DNA of 64,000 bases from Arenibacter sp. P308M17 (GTDB lineage: Bacteria > Bacteroidota > Bacteroidia > Flavobacteriales > Flavobacteriaceae): contig NZ_QVON01000008.1 of assembly GCF_003426735.1 (NCBI RefSeq), positions 62,001 through 126,000 of the forward strand, in the 5' to 3' direction. Of this stretch, positions 10,329 through 19,870 are shown one piece after another; position 1 is the first letter of the stretch, and every line of letters starts with the position of its first letter. Made by a program: the position numbers and the translations under genes. The notes beneath the pieces are model-generated. The model searched no databases. It was not told where the DNA came from and saw only the letters and a list, made by a program, of their open reading frames with translations.

Positions 10329-11706
10329 AAACTTTGAATTAATTATTATTGCGCTGTTCTTTGTGTGTTGCTCCGGTGATGATGCCCAAGGGCTTACAGG
10401 TGAATCCCAATTGCCCGATCTACCTATAGTGAAACCACCGGTGGTAGAAGCGATTTCTGATGAGGAGCTGTTGGATCTCACCCAAAAGGAAACTTTTAAA
10501 TACTTTTGGGATTATGCGGAAACCAACTCTGGTTGCGCTAGGGAACGCTATCATCCGAATAATCCCGCCCACGATGCCAATACTGTCACAACCGGGGGCA
10601 CAGGTTTTGGACTGATGGCCATTTTAGTGGGAATAGAGCGAAATTATATTACAAGGGAACAGGCGGTAACAAGACTGCAAAAGATGTTGGGCTTTTTGGA
10701 AAGCGCTGACCGATTTCACGGTGCCTGGCCACATTGGCTGGATGGGAATACCGGAAAAGTAAGGCCCTTTAGTGAAATGGACAACGGGGGAGATTTGGTG
10801 GAAACGGCTTTTTTGGCGCAAGGGTTGATCAGTGTAAAGGAATATTTTAAAGAAGGTTCCCTGGCAGAAAAGGAATTGGCTGCTAAGGCCGATATTTTGT
10901 GGAAAGGGGTGGAATGGAATTGGTACACCCAGAATCAAAACGTATTATACTGGCATTGGAGCCCTAATAATGGCTTTGCCATCAATTTACAGCTCAAAGG
11001 CTACAATGAAACCTTGATTACCTACGTCTTGGCCGCAGCCTCTCCGGATTATTCCATTTCCAAAGAAGTATACACCAATGGCTGGGCCTCCAATGGAGGT
11101 ATAAAATCGAATAAAACGACCTATAATTACCCGTTGTTGGTAAAACATCCCGGTTCTGAAACCTATGGGGGACCCCTGTTTTTTTCCCATTATTCTTTTT
11201 TGGGCTTAAACCCTATAGGGCTAAAGGATGGGTTTGTGGATTATGGGGAGGTAAGTGTTAACCACGCCAATATCAATTATCGCTATGCCGTGGAGAACCC
11301 CAAACAATTTTTAGGTTACGGCCCTGATTGTTGGGGATTAACCGCTAGTTATTCCCGAAATTCGGATGGTAGTATGGGGTACAATGCCCATTCCCCGGCC
11401 AATGATGTAGGTGTTGTATCCCCAACCGCCGCCATAAGCTCTATACCCTATACTCCAGTGGAATCGCTTAAGGCCATGCAGTATTTTTATCAACATAAAG
11501 ATAAACTGTTGGGTCCCGCCGGATTTTATGATGCCTTTAGTCCACAGCATAATTTTTGGGTGGCAGAAGCGTATTTGGCAATAGATCAAGGGCCACAGAT
11601 CATTATGATCGAAAATTATAGATCAGGTTTGTTGTGGGGATTATTTATGCAGAACGAAGAGGTAAAAACGGGTTTAATCAAATTAGGATTTACATATGAA
11701 AGCTAA
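10321..11706 (+). CDS. GH144-family glucanase lipoprotein, second tandem copy
   Basis: This 461-residue paralogue of the preceding gene shares the same landmarks: KYFWDYAETNSGCARERY, GGTGFGLMAILVGIERN, DRFHGAWPHWLDG, GGDLVETAFLAQGL, YWHWSPNNGF, GYNETLITYVLAAASPDY, VVSPTAAISSIPYTP and AIDQGPQIIMIENYRSGLLWGLFM. The leader (ALFFVCCSGDD) suggests a lipoprotein. I place the start at the ATG at 10321, which overlaps the previous stop by 8 bp. A TTG at 10309 would extend it by four residues. By eye the two copies are about half identical, so this is an old duplication. Two copies usually mean a division of labour, for example an endo enzyme and a sophorose-releasing exo enzyme. Confidence 0.88.
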   Translation: MIKNFELIIIALFFVCCSGDDAQGLTGESQLPDLPIVKPPVVEAISDEELLDLTQKETFKYFWDYAETNSGCARERYHPNNPAHDANTVTTGGTGFGLMAILVGIERNYITREQAVTRLQKMLGFLESADRFHGAWPHWLDGNTGKVRPFSEMDNGGDLVETAFLAQGLISVKEYFKEGSLAEKELAAKADILWKGVEWNWYTQNQNVLYWHWSPNNGFAINLQLKGYNETLITYVLAAASPDYSISKEVYTNGWASNGGIKSNKTTYNYPLLVKHPGSETYGGPLFFSHYSFLGLNPIGLKDGFVDYGEVSVNHANINYRYAVENPKQFLGYGPDCWGLTASYSRNSDGSMGYNAHSPANDVGVVSPTAAISSIPYTPVESLKAMQYFYQHKDKLLGPAGFYDAFSPQHNFWVAEAYLAIDQGPQIIMIENYRSGLLWGLFMQNEEVKTGLIKLGFTYES

Positions 11707-13501
11707 AAATAAGATCCTTTTATCAATATTTTGCTTTGGCACCCTTGCTATCTATGCGCAGGAAGTGGTTCCGGAAACTTATATCAATCCTCTGGATATT
11801 GACTATACCTATATGGTTTATAATTCAAGTAAGAATATTTCCTACCGTTCCGGTGCAGATCCCGCAGTAATTGAATTTCGTGGTGAATACTACATGTTTG
11901 TCACTCGGTCTTTTGGTTATTGGCATTCTACCGATTTGATGAACTGGAAATTTATTAAACCCAAACAATGGTTTTTTGAGGGTTCCAATGCCCCAACCGC
12001 ATTTAATTATAAAGATTCGCTGGTATATTTTGCAGGTGATCCCGCAGGTTACGGAAGTATTCTTTATACCGATGACCCAAAAAAAGGGGAGTGGACACCT
12101 ACCGCTTCAATTACCAACAACATCCAGGATTCGGAATTGTTTATTGACGACGACGGGAAAACCTATCTGTATTGGGGTTCGTCAAACGTACATCCCCTTC
12201 GTGTAAAAATGCTGAATAAGGACGATCGTTTTCTTGAAACCGGAGTTGGGAAAGATCTTTTCAATTTGGTTGAAGAAGAACATGGTTGGGAACGTTTTGG
12301 CGAAAATAATTACCATCCAACCTTAAAGGAAGGATACATGGAAGGTGCCTCGATGACCAAACACGACGGGAAATACTATTTACAGTATGCAGCGCCCGGG
12401 ACGCAATTTAATGTGTATGCCGATGCTGCTTATATTGGTGAAACCCCACTTGGTCCTTTTACTTATATGAAAAATAATCCCATGAGTTTCAAGCCGGGCG
12501 GTTTTGCTAATGGGGCAGGCCACGGTATTACCGTAAAACAAACCAATGGTCAATACTGGCATTTTGCCACCATGGCATTGGCTTCAAATTCCCATTGGGA
12601 ACGTCGTTTAGCCATGTTCCCCACCTATTTCGATGATGAAGGGTTAATGTATTCCAACACCAGCTATGGCGATTACCCTTTATTCGGGCCAAATCATCCA
12701 ACAAAAGCAGGACAGCATAGTGGCTGGATGTTGCTTTCTTACAAAGGAAAAACAACGGTTTCATCTTCACAAATGCAGGTGAAAAAAAGTACTTCTACCG
12801 ATAATGATTTTGAAATCACCGAAATGCCACTTGAAAAGAATAGTGAAGGTGAAATTATTTCGAAGCTGTTAACCGATGAAAGCCCGAAATCCTTTTGGGT
12901 CGCTGAATCCAATGATGATCAGCAATGGGTTAAGATCGAAATGTCTTCATCTGGAAATATTTATGCTTTTCAATTGAATTTTCATGATCAGGAGTCGGGC
13001 ATTTATACCCGTACCGAAGGCCTACGACATCGATTCACACTGGAGGTTTCAGAGGATGGAAAAAACTGGGAAACTGTTGTGGACAGAAGTAGAAGTTATA
13101 AAGATGCGCCAAATGCCTACATCACCCTTGATCAATCTGTACGGGGAAAATACGTACGCTACAATAATGTGAAGGTTCCGGGGAGTAACCTGGCGTTATC
13201 AGAAATAAGGGTGTTTGGAAAAGGTTTAGGAAAGAAACCGGAAAAGGTGAAGGGATTTGAAGTATCCCGGGAGGAAGACAGAAGAGATGCCTCTTTTACC
13301 TGGAATCCGGTGAAAGGAGCACAGGGTTACAATATCCGCTGGGGTATTGCACCAGATAAATTATACCACTCCTGGTTGATTTATGATGTAACTGAACATT
13401 TTATGCGCAACCTCGATCGCGATACGCAATATTATTTTAGTATAGAAGCATTTAATGAAAATGGGGTATCGGAGAAATCAAAATTGATAAAAATAGAATA
13501 A
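11696..13501 (+). CDS. GH43-like five-bladed propeller glycosidase with F5/8-C and FN3 domains
   Basis: This 601-residue Sec-exported protein (leader ending IYAQ) has a GH43-type propeller with the expected acid triad: Asp55 (SGADPAV), Asp145 (NIQDSELFIDDDG) and Glu216 (EGYMEGASMTKHDGKYYL). A discoidin/F5-8C domain follows at ~390-505 (SPKSFWVAESNDDQQWVKIEM ... NLALSEIRVFG), then a fibronectin type III domain at ~515-600 (FEVSREEDRRDASFTWNPV). Its ATG overlaps the preceding GH144 stop by 11 bp, so it belongs to the operon. GH43 enzymes mostly remove arabinose, xylose or galactose, which is unexpected in a plain beta-1,2-glucan locus. The subfamily and sugar are unknown. A 476-bp inverted-repeat-bounded region follows directly. 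Confidence 0.85.
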   Translation: MKAKNKILLSIFCFGTLAIYAQEVVPETYINPLDIDYTYMVYNSSKNISYRSGADPAVIEFRGEYYMFVTRSFGYWHSTDLMNWKFIKPKQWFFEGSNAPTAFNYKDSLVYFAGDPAGYGSILYTDDPKKGEWTPTASITNNIQDSELFIDDDGKTYLYWGSSNVHPLRVKMLNKDDRFLETGVGKDLFNLVEEEHGWERFGENNYHPTLKEGYMEGASMTKHDGKYYLQYAAPGTQFNVYADAAYIGETPLGPFTYMKNNPMSFKPGGFANGAGHGITVKQTNGQYWHFATMALASNSHWERRLAMFPTYFDDEGLMYSNTSYGDYPLFGPNHPTKAGQHSGWMLLSYKGKTTVSSSQMQVKKSTSTDNDFEITEMPLEKNSEGEIISKLLTDESPKSFWVAESNDDQQWVKIEMSSSGNIYAFQLNFHDQESGIYTRTEGLRHRFTLEVSEDGKNWETVVDRSRSYKDAPNAYITLDQSVRGKYVRYNNVKVPGSNLALSEIRVFGKGLGKKPEKVKGFEVSREEDRRDASFTWNPVKGAQGYNIRWGIAPDKLYHSWLIYDVTEHFMRNLDRDTQYYFSIEAFNENGVSEKSKLIKIE

Positions 13502-13512
13502 AAAATAATAAT

Positions 13513-13988
13513 GAGGTCAGTAGATAAATACATATTTTATAAAAATGATAAGTAATTGATAATCAGCTATGTAGTATTTATTCTGTTGTCTGTTCGAGAC
13601 CCAAGAAATTTTATTTTTCAAGCGGATAAAATTACATTATTTCAAAAATTTGATATTGAGGTACATAACCAATACGGTACCTGTAAAGGGATAGTTAAAG
13701 GTTTCCGTTATAAATTGAAGGTTTCCAGGTCGTCATTTCGAATGCATATGAGAAATCGCACATATAGCTCCCTGCCAGAATATGCGACTTCTCGTCGTCC
13801 CGAAAAGGGACTCTGTCGAAGTGACTACTGTTGTCCGATTCATATCATTAATATTGAGATTCCCAGTAAAGATGTCAATGGTAGCGCAGTCGAGAACTAT
13901 TGGGAATCTAAAAACAGGTTTCGACTGCGCTCAACCAGACCTATGCCAACCTTATTAAATATTTTATAGGGAACTGTCTACTGACCTC
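13513..13988 (+). repeat. Nested inverted-repeat element, 476 bp, MITE-like (element 1)
   Basis: This fills the 500-bp gap between the GH43 and GH3 genes. The outer arms are an exact 12-bp inverted repeat: GAGGTCAGTAGA at 13513-13524 and TCTACTGACCTC at 13977-13988. Several smaller stems lie inside. AGCGCAGTCGA (13883-13893) pairs with TCGACTGCGCT (13921-13931). AGATTCCCAGTA pairs with TATTGGGAATCT around it. GAGAAATCGCACATAT pairs imperfectly with ATATGCGACTTCTC near 13750-13795. The 138-codon open frame across it (13556-13969) resembles no protein and is made of these repeats. The TCGAGCGCAGTCGAG motif is a common intergenic repeat in flavobacteria and recurs at 30926 and 36938. Confidence 0.6.
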
Positions 13989-14001
13989 TAAAACAATAAA
14001 A

Positions 14002-16272
14002 ATGAACATATCAAAAACAATTAAAACCATTGCCTTATTTTTTGCAGGGCTTTCAAGTCTACAAGGTCAGGAAAGGATCCCGCAAGTTGAAGAATTTCTT
14101 GCAAAAATGACCCTTGAAGAAAAAATAGGACAACTAAACTTACTTACTCCTGGAGGCGGGGTGGCCACCGGTGCGGTGGTCAGTGAGCATGTGGAAGCCA
14201 AAATCAAAGCGGGCCAGGTAGGCGGACTCTTTGGAGTGGCCGGTCCGGAAAAAATAAGGAAGGCCCAGGATTTCGCCATCAACCATACCCGTTTAAAAAT
14301 TCCGTTATTGTTCGGTTCCGATGTCATCCACGGATATAAGACCACCTTCCCCATTCCTTTGGGACTGTCGGCAAGTTGGGATATGGCCCTGATCGAGAGA
14401 ACGGCAAGGATAGCGGCTATTGAGGCAACAGCTGATGGGATCAACTGGAATTTTTCTCCCATGGTGGATATTGCCCGTGATCCTAGGTGGGGCCGTATTG
14501 CCGAAGGAGCCGGAGAAGATCCCTATTTGGGCTCGGCCATAGCAAAGGCGATGGTACAGGGTTATCAGGGAAGCGATCTTTCCCAAGCCAATACCATGCT
14601 GGCCACGGTAAAACACTTGGCACTCTACGGTGCTTCGGAAGGCGGACGCGACTATAATTCGGTGGATATGGGCAAAGTGAAAATGTTCAACCAGTATTTG
14701 CCGCCCTATAAAGCGGCCATTGATGCAGGGGCCTCAAGCGTTATGACCTCCTTTAACGATATAGATGGTATTCCCGCATCTGGAAACAAATGGCTGTTGA
14801 CCGATCTGCTGAGAGGGCAATGGGATTTTAAAGGATTTGTGGTGTCCGATTACACCTCGGTAAATGAGATGATTGCCCATGGACTCGGGGATCTACAGGC
14901 CGTGTCCGCTTTGGCCCTCAATGCGGGCCTCGATATGGATATGGTCGGGGAAGGCTTTTTTTCGACCCTAAAGAAATCTGTGGAAGAAGGGAAGGTCAGT
15001 GAGGAGCAAATCACCCAAGCCTGCCGTAGAATCTTGGAGGCAAAACATAAGTTGGGTCTTTTTGAAGATCCTTATCGCTATATCGACACCAAGAGACCGG
15101 CCAAGGATATCCTGAACGAAGAAAACAGAAAAGTGGCCAGAGAAGCTGCCGCACGTTCTTTTGTACTCCTAAAAAACCATAACAATACCTTACCCTTAAA
15201 AAAGAATATTAAAATAGCCTTGGTAGGACCTTTGGCCAATAATAAAAACAATATGTTGGGTACTTGGGCACCAACTGGAAACCCACAATTATCCGTTCCT
15301 ATTTTGGAGGGCTTTAAGAAAGCAGCCCCTATGGCAACAGTTTTGTATGCCAAAGGGGCCAATATTTCCGATGATCCTGAATTGGCTAAAAAGGTCAATG
15401 TATTTGGGCCAAGAATAGAAATTGATGGGCGTTCCCCAGAGGAAATGCTCAAAGAAGCTTTGGATCTGGCCCATACATCCGATGTGGTGGTCGCTGTAGT
15501 TGGAGAGGCCACCGAAATGAGCGGCGAAGCGGCCAGTAGAACAGATCTTTCCATTCCGGAAAGTCAGAAAAAAATGATTCGGGCCCTAGTAGCCACGGGT
15601 AAGCCTGTTGCCCTGGTGCTTATGAGCGGTAGGCCTTTGACCATTCCCGAAGAGTTGACTCTTCCGGTCAGCATACTGCAAGTTTGGCATCCGGGCGTAG
15701 AAGCTGGGAATGCTATTGCAGATGTAATTTTTGGGAACTATAATCCCGCAGGAAAACTAACGACCACATGGCCCGTAAATGTTGGGCAGATCCCCATTTA
15801 CCACAGTATGAAAAATACGGGTAGACCGGCAATTTCCCCCGTTTTTCAAAAATTCCAATCCAATTATTTGGATGCCCCCAATACGCCTTTAGTGCCTTTT
15901 GGTTACGGACTTAGCTATACCCAATTTGAGTATTCCGATCTTTCCATCGATAAAAAGGAAATAGGACAGGGAGAATCCGTGAAGGTTTCTGTAACCCTGA
16001 GAAATACGGGCAACTATCACGGAGAGGAAGTGGTTCAACTCTATCTTAGGGATGTGGTTAGGAGTATTACGCCGCCTATGCGGGAGTTAAAAGGTTTTAA
16101 AAAGGTATTCCTAAAACAAGGCGAAAGTATATTGGTTAGTATTACCCTTACTCCCGACGATTTAAAATTTTATAACAGTCAATTGGAATTTGTTTCGGAA
16201 CCAGGAGAATTTGAGGTATATGTGGGGACGGATTCCAATGCCTCGAACAAAGTAACCTTTAAATTAAAATAG
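14002..16272 (+). CDS. GH3 beta-glucosidase (PUL 1)
   Basis: This 756-residue Sec-exported protein (leader ending SLQGQ) has the standard GH3 layout: a TIM barrel at ~30-360, an (alpha/beta)6 sandwich at ~390-600, and a fibronectin-like C-terminal domain at ~660-756. The catalytic nucleophile is Asp283 in GFVVSDY. KHLALYG (the KH motif) and GRIAEGAGEDPYLG (substrate binding) are intact. GH3 proteins of this BglX-like type release glucose from beta-linked gluco-oligosaccharides in the periplasm. Next to two GH144 enzymes it would be the sophoro-oligosaccharide beta-glucosidase that completes beta-1,2-glucan breakdown. It is separated from GH43 by the repeat element and followed 44 bp later by a sulfatase. 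Confidence 0.93.
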   Translation: MNISKTIKTIALFFAGLSSLQGQERIPQVEEFLAKMTLEEKIGQLNLLTPGGGVATGAVVSEHVEAKIKAGQVGGLFGVAGPEKIRKAQDFAINHTRLKIPLLFGSDVIHGYKTTFPIPLGLSASWDMALIERTARIAAIEATADGINWNFSPMVDIARDPRWGRIAEGAGEDPYLGSAIAKAMVQGYQGSDLSQANTMLATVKHLALYGASEGGRDYNSVDMGKVKMFNQYLPPYKAAIDAGASSVMTSFNDIDGIPASGNKWLLTDLLRGQWDFKGFVVSDYTSVNEMIAHGLGDLQAVSALALNAGLDMDMVGEGFFSTLKKSVEEGKVSEEQITQACRRILEAKHKLGLFEDPYRYIDTKRPAKDILNEENRKVAREAAARSFVLLKNHNNTLPLKKNIKIALVGPLANNKNNMLGTWAPTGNPQLSVPILEGFKKAAPMATVLYAKGANISDDPELAKKVNVFGPRIEIDGRSPEEMLKEALDLAHTSDVVVAVVGEATEMSGEAASRTDLSIPESQKKMIRALVATGKPVALVLMSGRPLTIPEELTLPVSILQVWHPGVEAGNAIADVIFGNYNPAGKLTTTWPVNVGQIPIYHSMKNTGRPAISPVFQKFQSNYLDAPNTPLVPFGYGLSYTQFEYSDLSIDKKEIGQGESVKVSVTLRNTGNYHGEEVVQLYLRDVVRSITPPMRELKGFKKVFLKQGESILVSITLTPDDLKFYNSQLEFVSEPGEFEVYVGTDSNASNKVTFKLK

Positions 16273-16316
16273 ATCAACAGGGTCAAGCACTACGAATTGA
16301 CACAAAAGAATTGAAC

Positions 16317-17957
16317 ATGCATTACCTTAATAAATTACTGATTCTGGCTCTTATAGTGCTTAGCTTTTCCTGTAAACGGGAGCAACCAAAAAAAACCGTC
16401 GACAATAAAAGGCCCAACATTCTTTTTATAATGGCAGATGATCATGCAGTACAGGCCATTAGTGCCTATGACCATCCTATTGGAAAGGTGGCACCTACTC
16501 CTAATATAGATCGGATTGCCAAGAATGGAGCTCTTTTTACCCATAGTTATGTCACCAATTCTATCTGTGGACCCAGTAGGGCAGTGATTCTAACAGGGAA
16601 ACACAGCCATATCAACGGTTTTAGACAGAACGGCGACCGCTTTAACGGGAGTCAGCCCACCTTGCCCAAGATGCTGCAACAGGCAGGGTACCAAACTGCC
16701 CTTTTGGGAAAGTGGCATTTACATGGATACCCAGAGGGTTTTGATCACTGGAAAATAATAGTGGATCAAGGCAATTATTACAATCCCGATTTTATAGTAA
16801 ATGGGGATACCACAAGAATTAAGGGGTATGCCACAGACATTATTACAAATGACGCCTTGGATTGGCTAAAGAACAATCGTAAAGATAGTTTGCCATTTTT
16901 TCTGATGGTACAACACAAAGCCCCGCACAGGAATTGGATGCCGGCACTGCGTCATATTAATAAATATGATTCCGTACAATTTCCATTACCGGATACCTAT
17001 TTCCCCACTTTTGTAGAGCAAGATGCTGCGGAAGAGCAATTACAGACTATTTATAAGGACATGTACGAGGGGCACGACCTTAAGATGTCCAAAGAATATG
17101 GCAGCACGGAATTGGCCCATAACCCTTGGAAGACCGATTTTGAAAGGATGGGCCCGGAACAGTGGAAAAAATGGGACGCCGGATATTTGCCCAAGAATAA
17201 CGCTTTTCACAATTCCAATTTAAAAGGAAGGGAGTTGGCAATTTGGAAAGGACAGCGATATTTACAGGATTATATGGCAACCATAGCCTCGGTAGATGAA
17301 GGGGTAGGCCAATTGCTGGATTATCTGGAAGAAACGGGGTTGGCGGAAAACACTTTGGTAGTCTATACTTCCGACCAAGGGTTTTATTTGGGAGAAAATG
17401 GCTGGTTCGATAAGCGGTTTATGTACGAACCCTCCTTTAGGACTCCATTATTGATGCAATGGCCAAGAACGATCAATCCAGGAAAAAAAATTGATGCCAT
17501 GGTACAAAATCTGGATTTTGCCCAAACTTTTTTAGAAGTTGCAGGAGTTCCGGAAATGGGGAAGGAGATGCAAGGGGAATCGTTTAAGGGCCTTTTGGAT
17601 GGCAGTAGGTCAGAAACCGATTTTAGAGAAATTATTTACTATCATTATTATGATTTCCCTGCCTTCCATATGGTAAAAAAGCATTATGGGATACGCACAA
17701 ACCGCTATAAATTGATGCATTTTTATGACGATATCGATCAATGGGAACTTTATGACCTTAAAAAGGACCCTCTTGAAAAGAATAATTTAATAGAGGATGG
17801 GAAATATAGTGATGTATTAATTGAAATGCACCGTAAATTGGACAGTGTCCAGGATTTTTATAAGGTGACGGATAAGGAGTTCCAAAAAGCCCCCAAAGAA
17901 AAAGTGGAGAACGCCTATAAGTTATTTGAAAGGCTAAGGGGGCTATTGGATAAATGA
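16317..17957 (+). CDS. Formylglycine sulfatase lipoprotein, S1_11-like (PUL 1)
   Basis: This ~546-residue alkaline-phosphatase-superfamily enzyme has a lipobox leader (VLSFSCKRE). Metal-binding DD41-42 (FIMADDHA) and the maturation motif C84-G-P-S-R (NSICGPSRAVILTGKHSHINGF) are intact. Cys84 should become formylglycine. GKWHLHGYPEGFD and YTSDQGFYLGENGWFDKR carry further conserved active-site residues. The N-terminal block is very like sulfatases acting on 6-sulfated GlcNAc (S1_11), but that is recognition by eye. It sits 44 bp after GH3 and is the last gene of this PUL; its role in a glucan locus is unclear. The ATG at 16317 is preferred over an in-frame TTG at 16311 because it begins the lipoprotein leader. 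Confidence 0.88.
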   Translation: MHYLNKLLILALIVLSFSCKREQPKKTVDNKRPNILFIMADDHAVQAISAYDHPIGKVAPTPNIDRIAKNGALFTHSYVTNSICGPSRAVILTGKHSHINGFRQNGDRFNGSQPTLPKMLQQAGYQTALLGKWHLHGYPEGFDHWKIIVDQGNYYNPDFIVNGDTTRIKGYATDIITNDALDWLKNNRKDSLPFFLMVQHKAPHRNWMPALRHINKYDSVQFPLPDTYFPTFVEQDAAEEQLQTIYKDMYEGHDLKMSKEYGSTELAHNPWKTDFERMGPEQWKKWDAGYLPKNNAFHNSNLKGRELAIWKGQRYLQDYMATIASVDEGVGQLLDYLEETGLAENTLVVYTSDQGFYLGENGWFDKRFMYEPSFRTPLLMQWPRTINPGKKIDAMVQNLDFAQTFLEVAGVPEMGKEMQGESFKGLLDGSRSETDFREIIYYHYYDFPAFHMVKKHYGIRTNRYKLMHFYDDIDQWELYDLKKDPLEKNNLIEDGKYSDVLIEMHRKLDSVQDFYKVTDKEFQKAPKEKVENAYKLFERLRGLLDK

Positions 17958-17997
17958 TCGGTATAAGCTTAAAGGCTCCGCCCCATCCAAAACAGCA

Positions 17998-19794
17998 CTA
18001 TCCAACTCTCTTAAATAGTAACAAGCGCATATCCATAACTTCCTCTCCAGGTATTTCTATTGCTTTTAATGTTAAATTGCCCTTGCCCTTCTTCAGTTGA
18101 ATTTTCCCTAGATCCATAGGAATAAAATCCTTGGTATAGGATTCAATTCTGGGGGCACGGTCCCGATCTGCCCCTACTAGCAGCGGATCATGCGCCTTTG
18201 TAATGGTCGCCTTTAAGAAACTTTCCCCAAAGCGTAATTCAATTTGGGATCCTAAATCCCTTTCTTTCGCGGTATAATAAAGCTCCACTTCAAATTCACC
18301 GTCGGTCAACACTTCCATATCCCAGCTTATACTATCCTTGGGGCTCTTCCATTTTGTGAAAAAAGTACAGTTGGGATGCCTATTGCTCCGTTCTATATTA
18401 CCATGTGCCACCCCATCCCTGGCAGGAATTTGAGTATAGATATAATCAGGATGACCTAAAGTAAAGGGCCGCTCCTCTGTCTCTTTGGATTTTGGTGTTA
18501 CTTCTTGTAGCCAATCTCTTTTTAGCTGTTTCAAGGAATCCGTGAGTTGTGGTAGTTTCACTGAAAGGTCTATGGTCTGTCCACCATCCTTGATTATATC
18601 ATAAAGTCTGTCCCCACTATCCAAGCGATATCTTTGTGTTCGGATACTAGTACGGCCGTTCCAATGATTATAGACCACCCGATCATCCCAAAACGGCTTA
18701 TCGTCCATCAACAGCGGTTTTAAGCTTTTCCCATCCAAGGGTTTCAGCGTATTCATTCCTATTTGGGCCAAATCCGTTAAGGTGGGCAATATGTCTATGG
18801 AACTTGCTATTTGCGCTATATGTTTGCCCTTAGGCAGCATGTTCTTCCATTGCATTATCAAGGGGGAACGTACCCCGCCCTCATCAGTGGATCCCTTTCT
18901 GCCCCGCATCCCCGCATTCCAACGCCACCCATTTGGTCCGTTGTCCGACAAGTATATCACCAATGTATTTTCTTCCAGTTCCAAGTTCCTTAGTTTATCG
19001 AAAACCCTGCCAACATTGTAATCTATGTTTTCCACCATAGCCAGGGCTGCCCTCGTAAAGTTCTCGTTCTCTTCTTCCTCCCCGTGATATTTCATAGTCA
19101 GTTCCTTGTTCTTAAACCTGTTCCAATACTCATCCGGTACCTGCATAGGGCTATGGGGCGTATTATATGGAAGATAAAGGAAAAATGGCTTTTCCTTGTT
19201 CCTATCAATAAAATCCAATCCTTTGTTGGTAAGGTCGTCAATGATAAAGCCTTCACCCTTTACTACTTTCCCGTTGTGTTCCAACATGGGACTGAAATAA
19301 TTGCCCCAATGCCCAGAAGCAAACCCGTAAAAGTCATCAAAACCCTGGGCATTGGGATGGTAAGGAGGTTGCATCCCGTTATGCCATTTGCCATAAGCGG
19401 CAGTAGCATATCCGGCCTGCTTAAAAACTTCCGCAAGAGTGGTTTCATCCAAATTTAGGCGTTCACCACCCGATGAGGTGGAATAGACCCCTACCCTGGG
19501 ATAGTAACGCCCGGTCAAAAGTTCGGCCCTGGTGGGCGAACATACCGGACTAACGTAAAAATGATCAAAAGTGACCCCATTTTTTGCAATGGCATCTATG
19601 TTCGGGGTTGCCAGATTGGTATTCCCGGATATCCCCAAATCTCCCCATCCTTGATCATCGGCTAATATGAACACAATATTCGGTTTTTTATGCTGTAAAT
19701 TATCAGAATTTGATTCTGTTTTTACCGTTTCCATACATGAAAGAAATATTCCAAACATGACAATAATCATGCGTTTATGTAAGAAATACCCCAT
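17998..19794 (-). CDS. Arylsulfatase-family sulfatase with C-terminal beta domain (PUL 2)
   Basis: This 598-residue sulfatase has a short hydrophobic leader ending in LSCMET, probably lipidated. The N-terminal motif PNIVFILADDQGWGDLG contributes the metal aspartates, and the formylglycine motif is C85-S-P-T-R (VSPVCSPTRAELLTGRYYPR). KWHNG and LSDNGPNGWRWNAG complete the active site. After ~450 residues there is an added beta-rich domain (WDMEVLTDGEFEVELYYTAKERDLG), often seen in arylsulfatase A-like PUL enzymes. It is the last gene of the minus-strand PUL and converges with the previous sulfatase, 40 bp apart, with no obvious terminator between them. A start eight codons later (second ATG) is equally possible. 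Confidence 0.9.
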   Translation of the reverse strand: MGYFLHKRMIIVMFGIFLSCMETVKTESNSDNLQHKKPNIVFILADDQGWGDLGISGNTNLATPNIDAIAKNGVTFDHFYVSPVCSPTRAELLTGRYYPRVGVYSTSSGGERLNLDETTLAEVFKQAGYATAAYGKWHNGMQPPYHPNAQGFDDFYGFASGHWGNYFSPMLEHNGKVVKGEGFIIDDLTNKGLDFIDRNKEKPFFLYLPYNTPHSPMQVPDEYWNRFKNKELTMKYHGEEEENENFTRAALAMVENIDYNVGRVFDKLRNLELEENTLVIYLSDNGPNGWRWNAGMRGRKGSTDEGGVRSPLIMQWKNMLPKGKHIAQIASSIDILPTLTDLAQIGMNTLKPLDGKSLKPLLMDDKPFWDDRVVYNHWNGRTSIRTQRYRLDSGDRLYDIIKDGGQTIDLSVKLPQLTDSLKQLKRDWLQEVTPKSKETEERPFTLGHPDYIYTQIPARDGVAHGNIERSNRHPNCTFFTKWKSPKDSISWDMEVLTDGEFEVELYYTAKERDLGSQIELRFGESFLKATITKAHDPLLVGADRDRAPRIESYTKDFIPMDLGKIQLKKGKGNLTLKAIEIPGEEVMDMRLLLFKRVG

Positions 19795-19870
19795 ATGATT
19801 CCTTATTTTTAGTTTGGATTTTGAAACTTACTTATTGAAAAAATGTATGTTTTCTTAGAAAATTAACCCT

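Noticed and set aside
11696-13501. GH43 gene as a recent insertion brought by the adjacent repeat element
   Set aside because: Its start codon overlaps the upstream GH144 stop by 11 bp, which a recent insertion would not produce.
13556-13969. 138-codon open frame between GH43 and GH3
   Set aside because: It is built from palindromic repeats, has no protein-like composition, and lies wholly within the inverted-repeat element.
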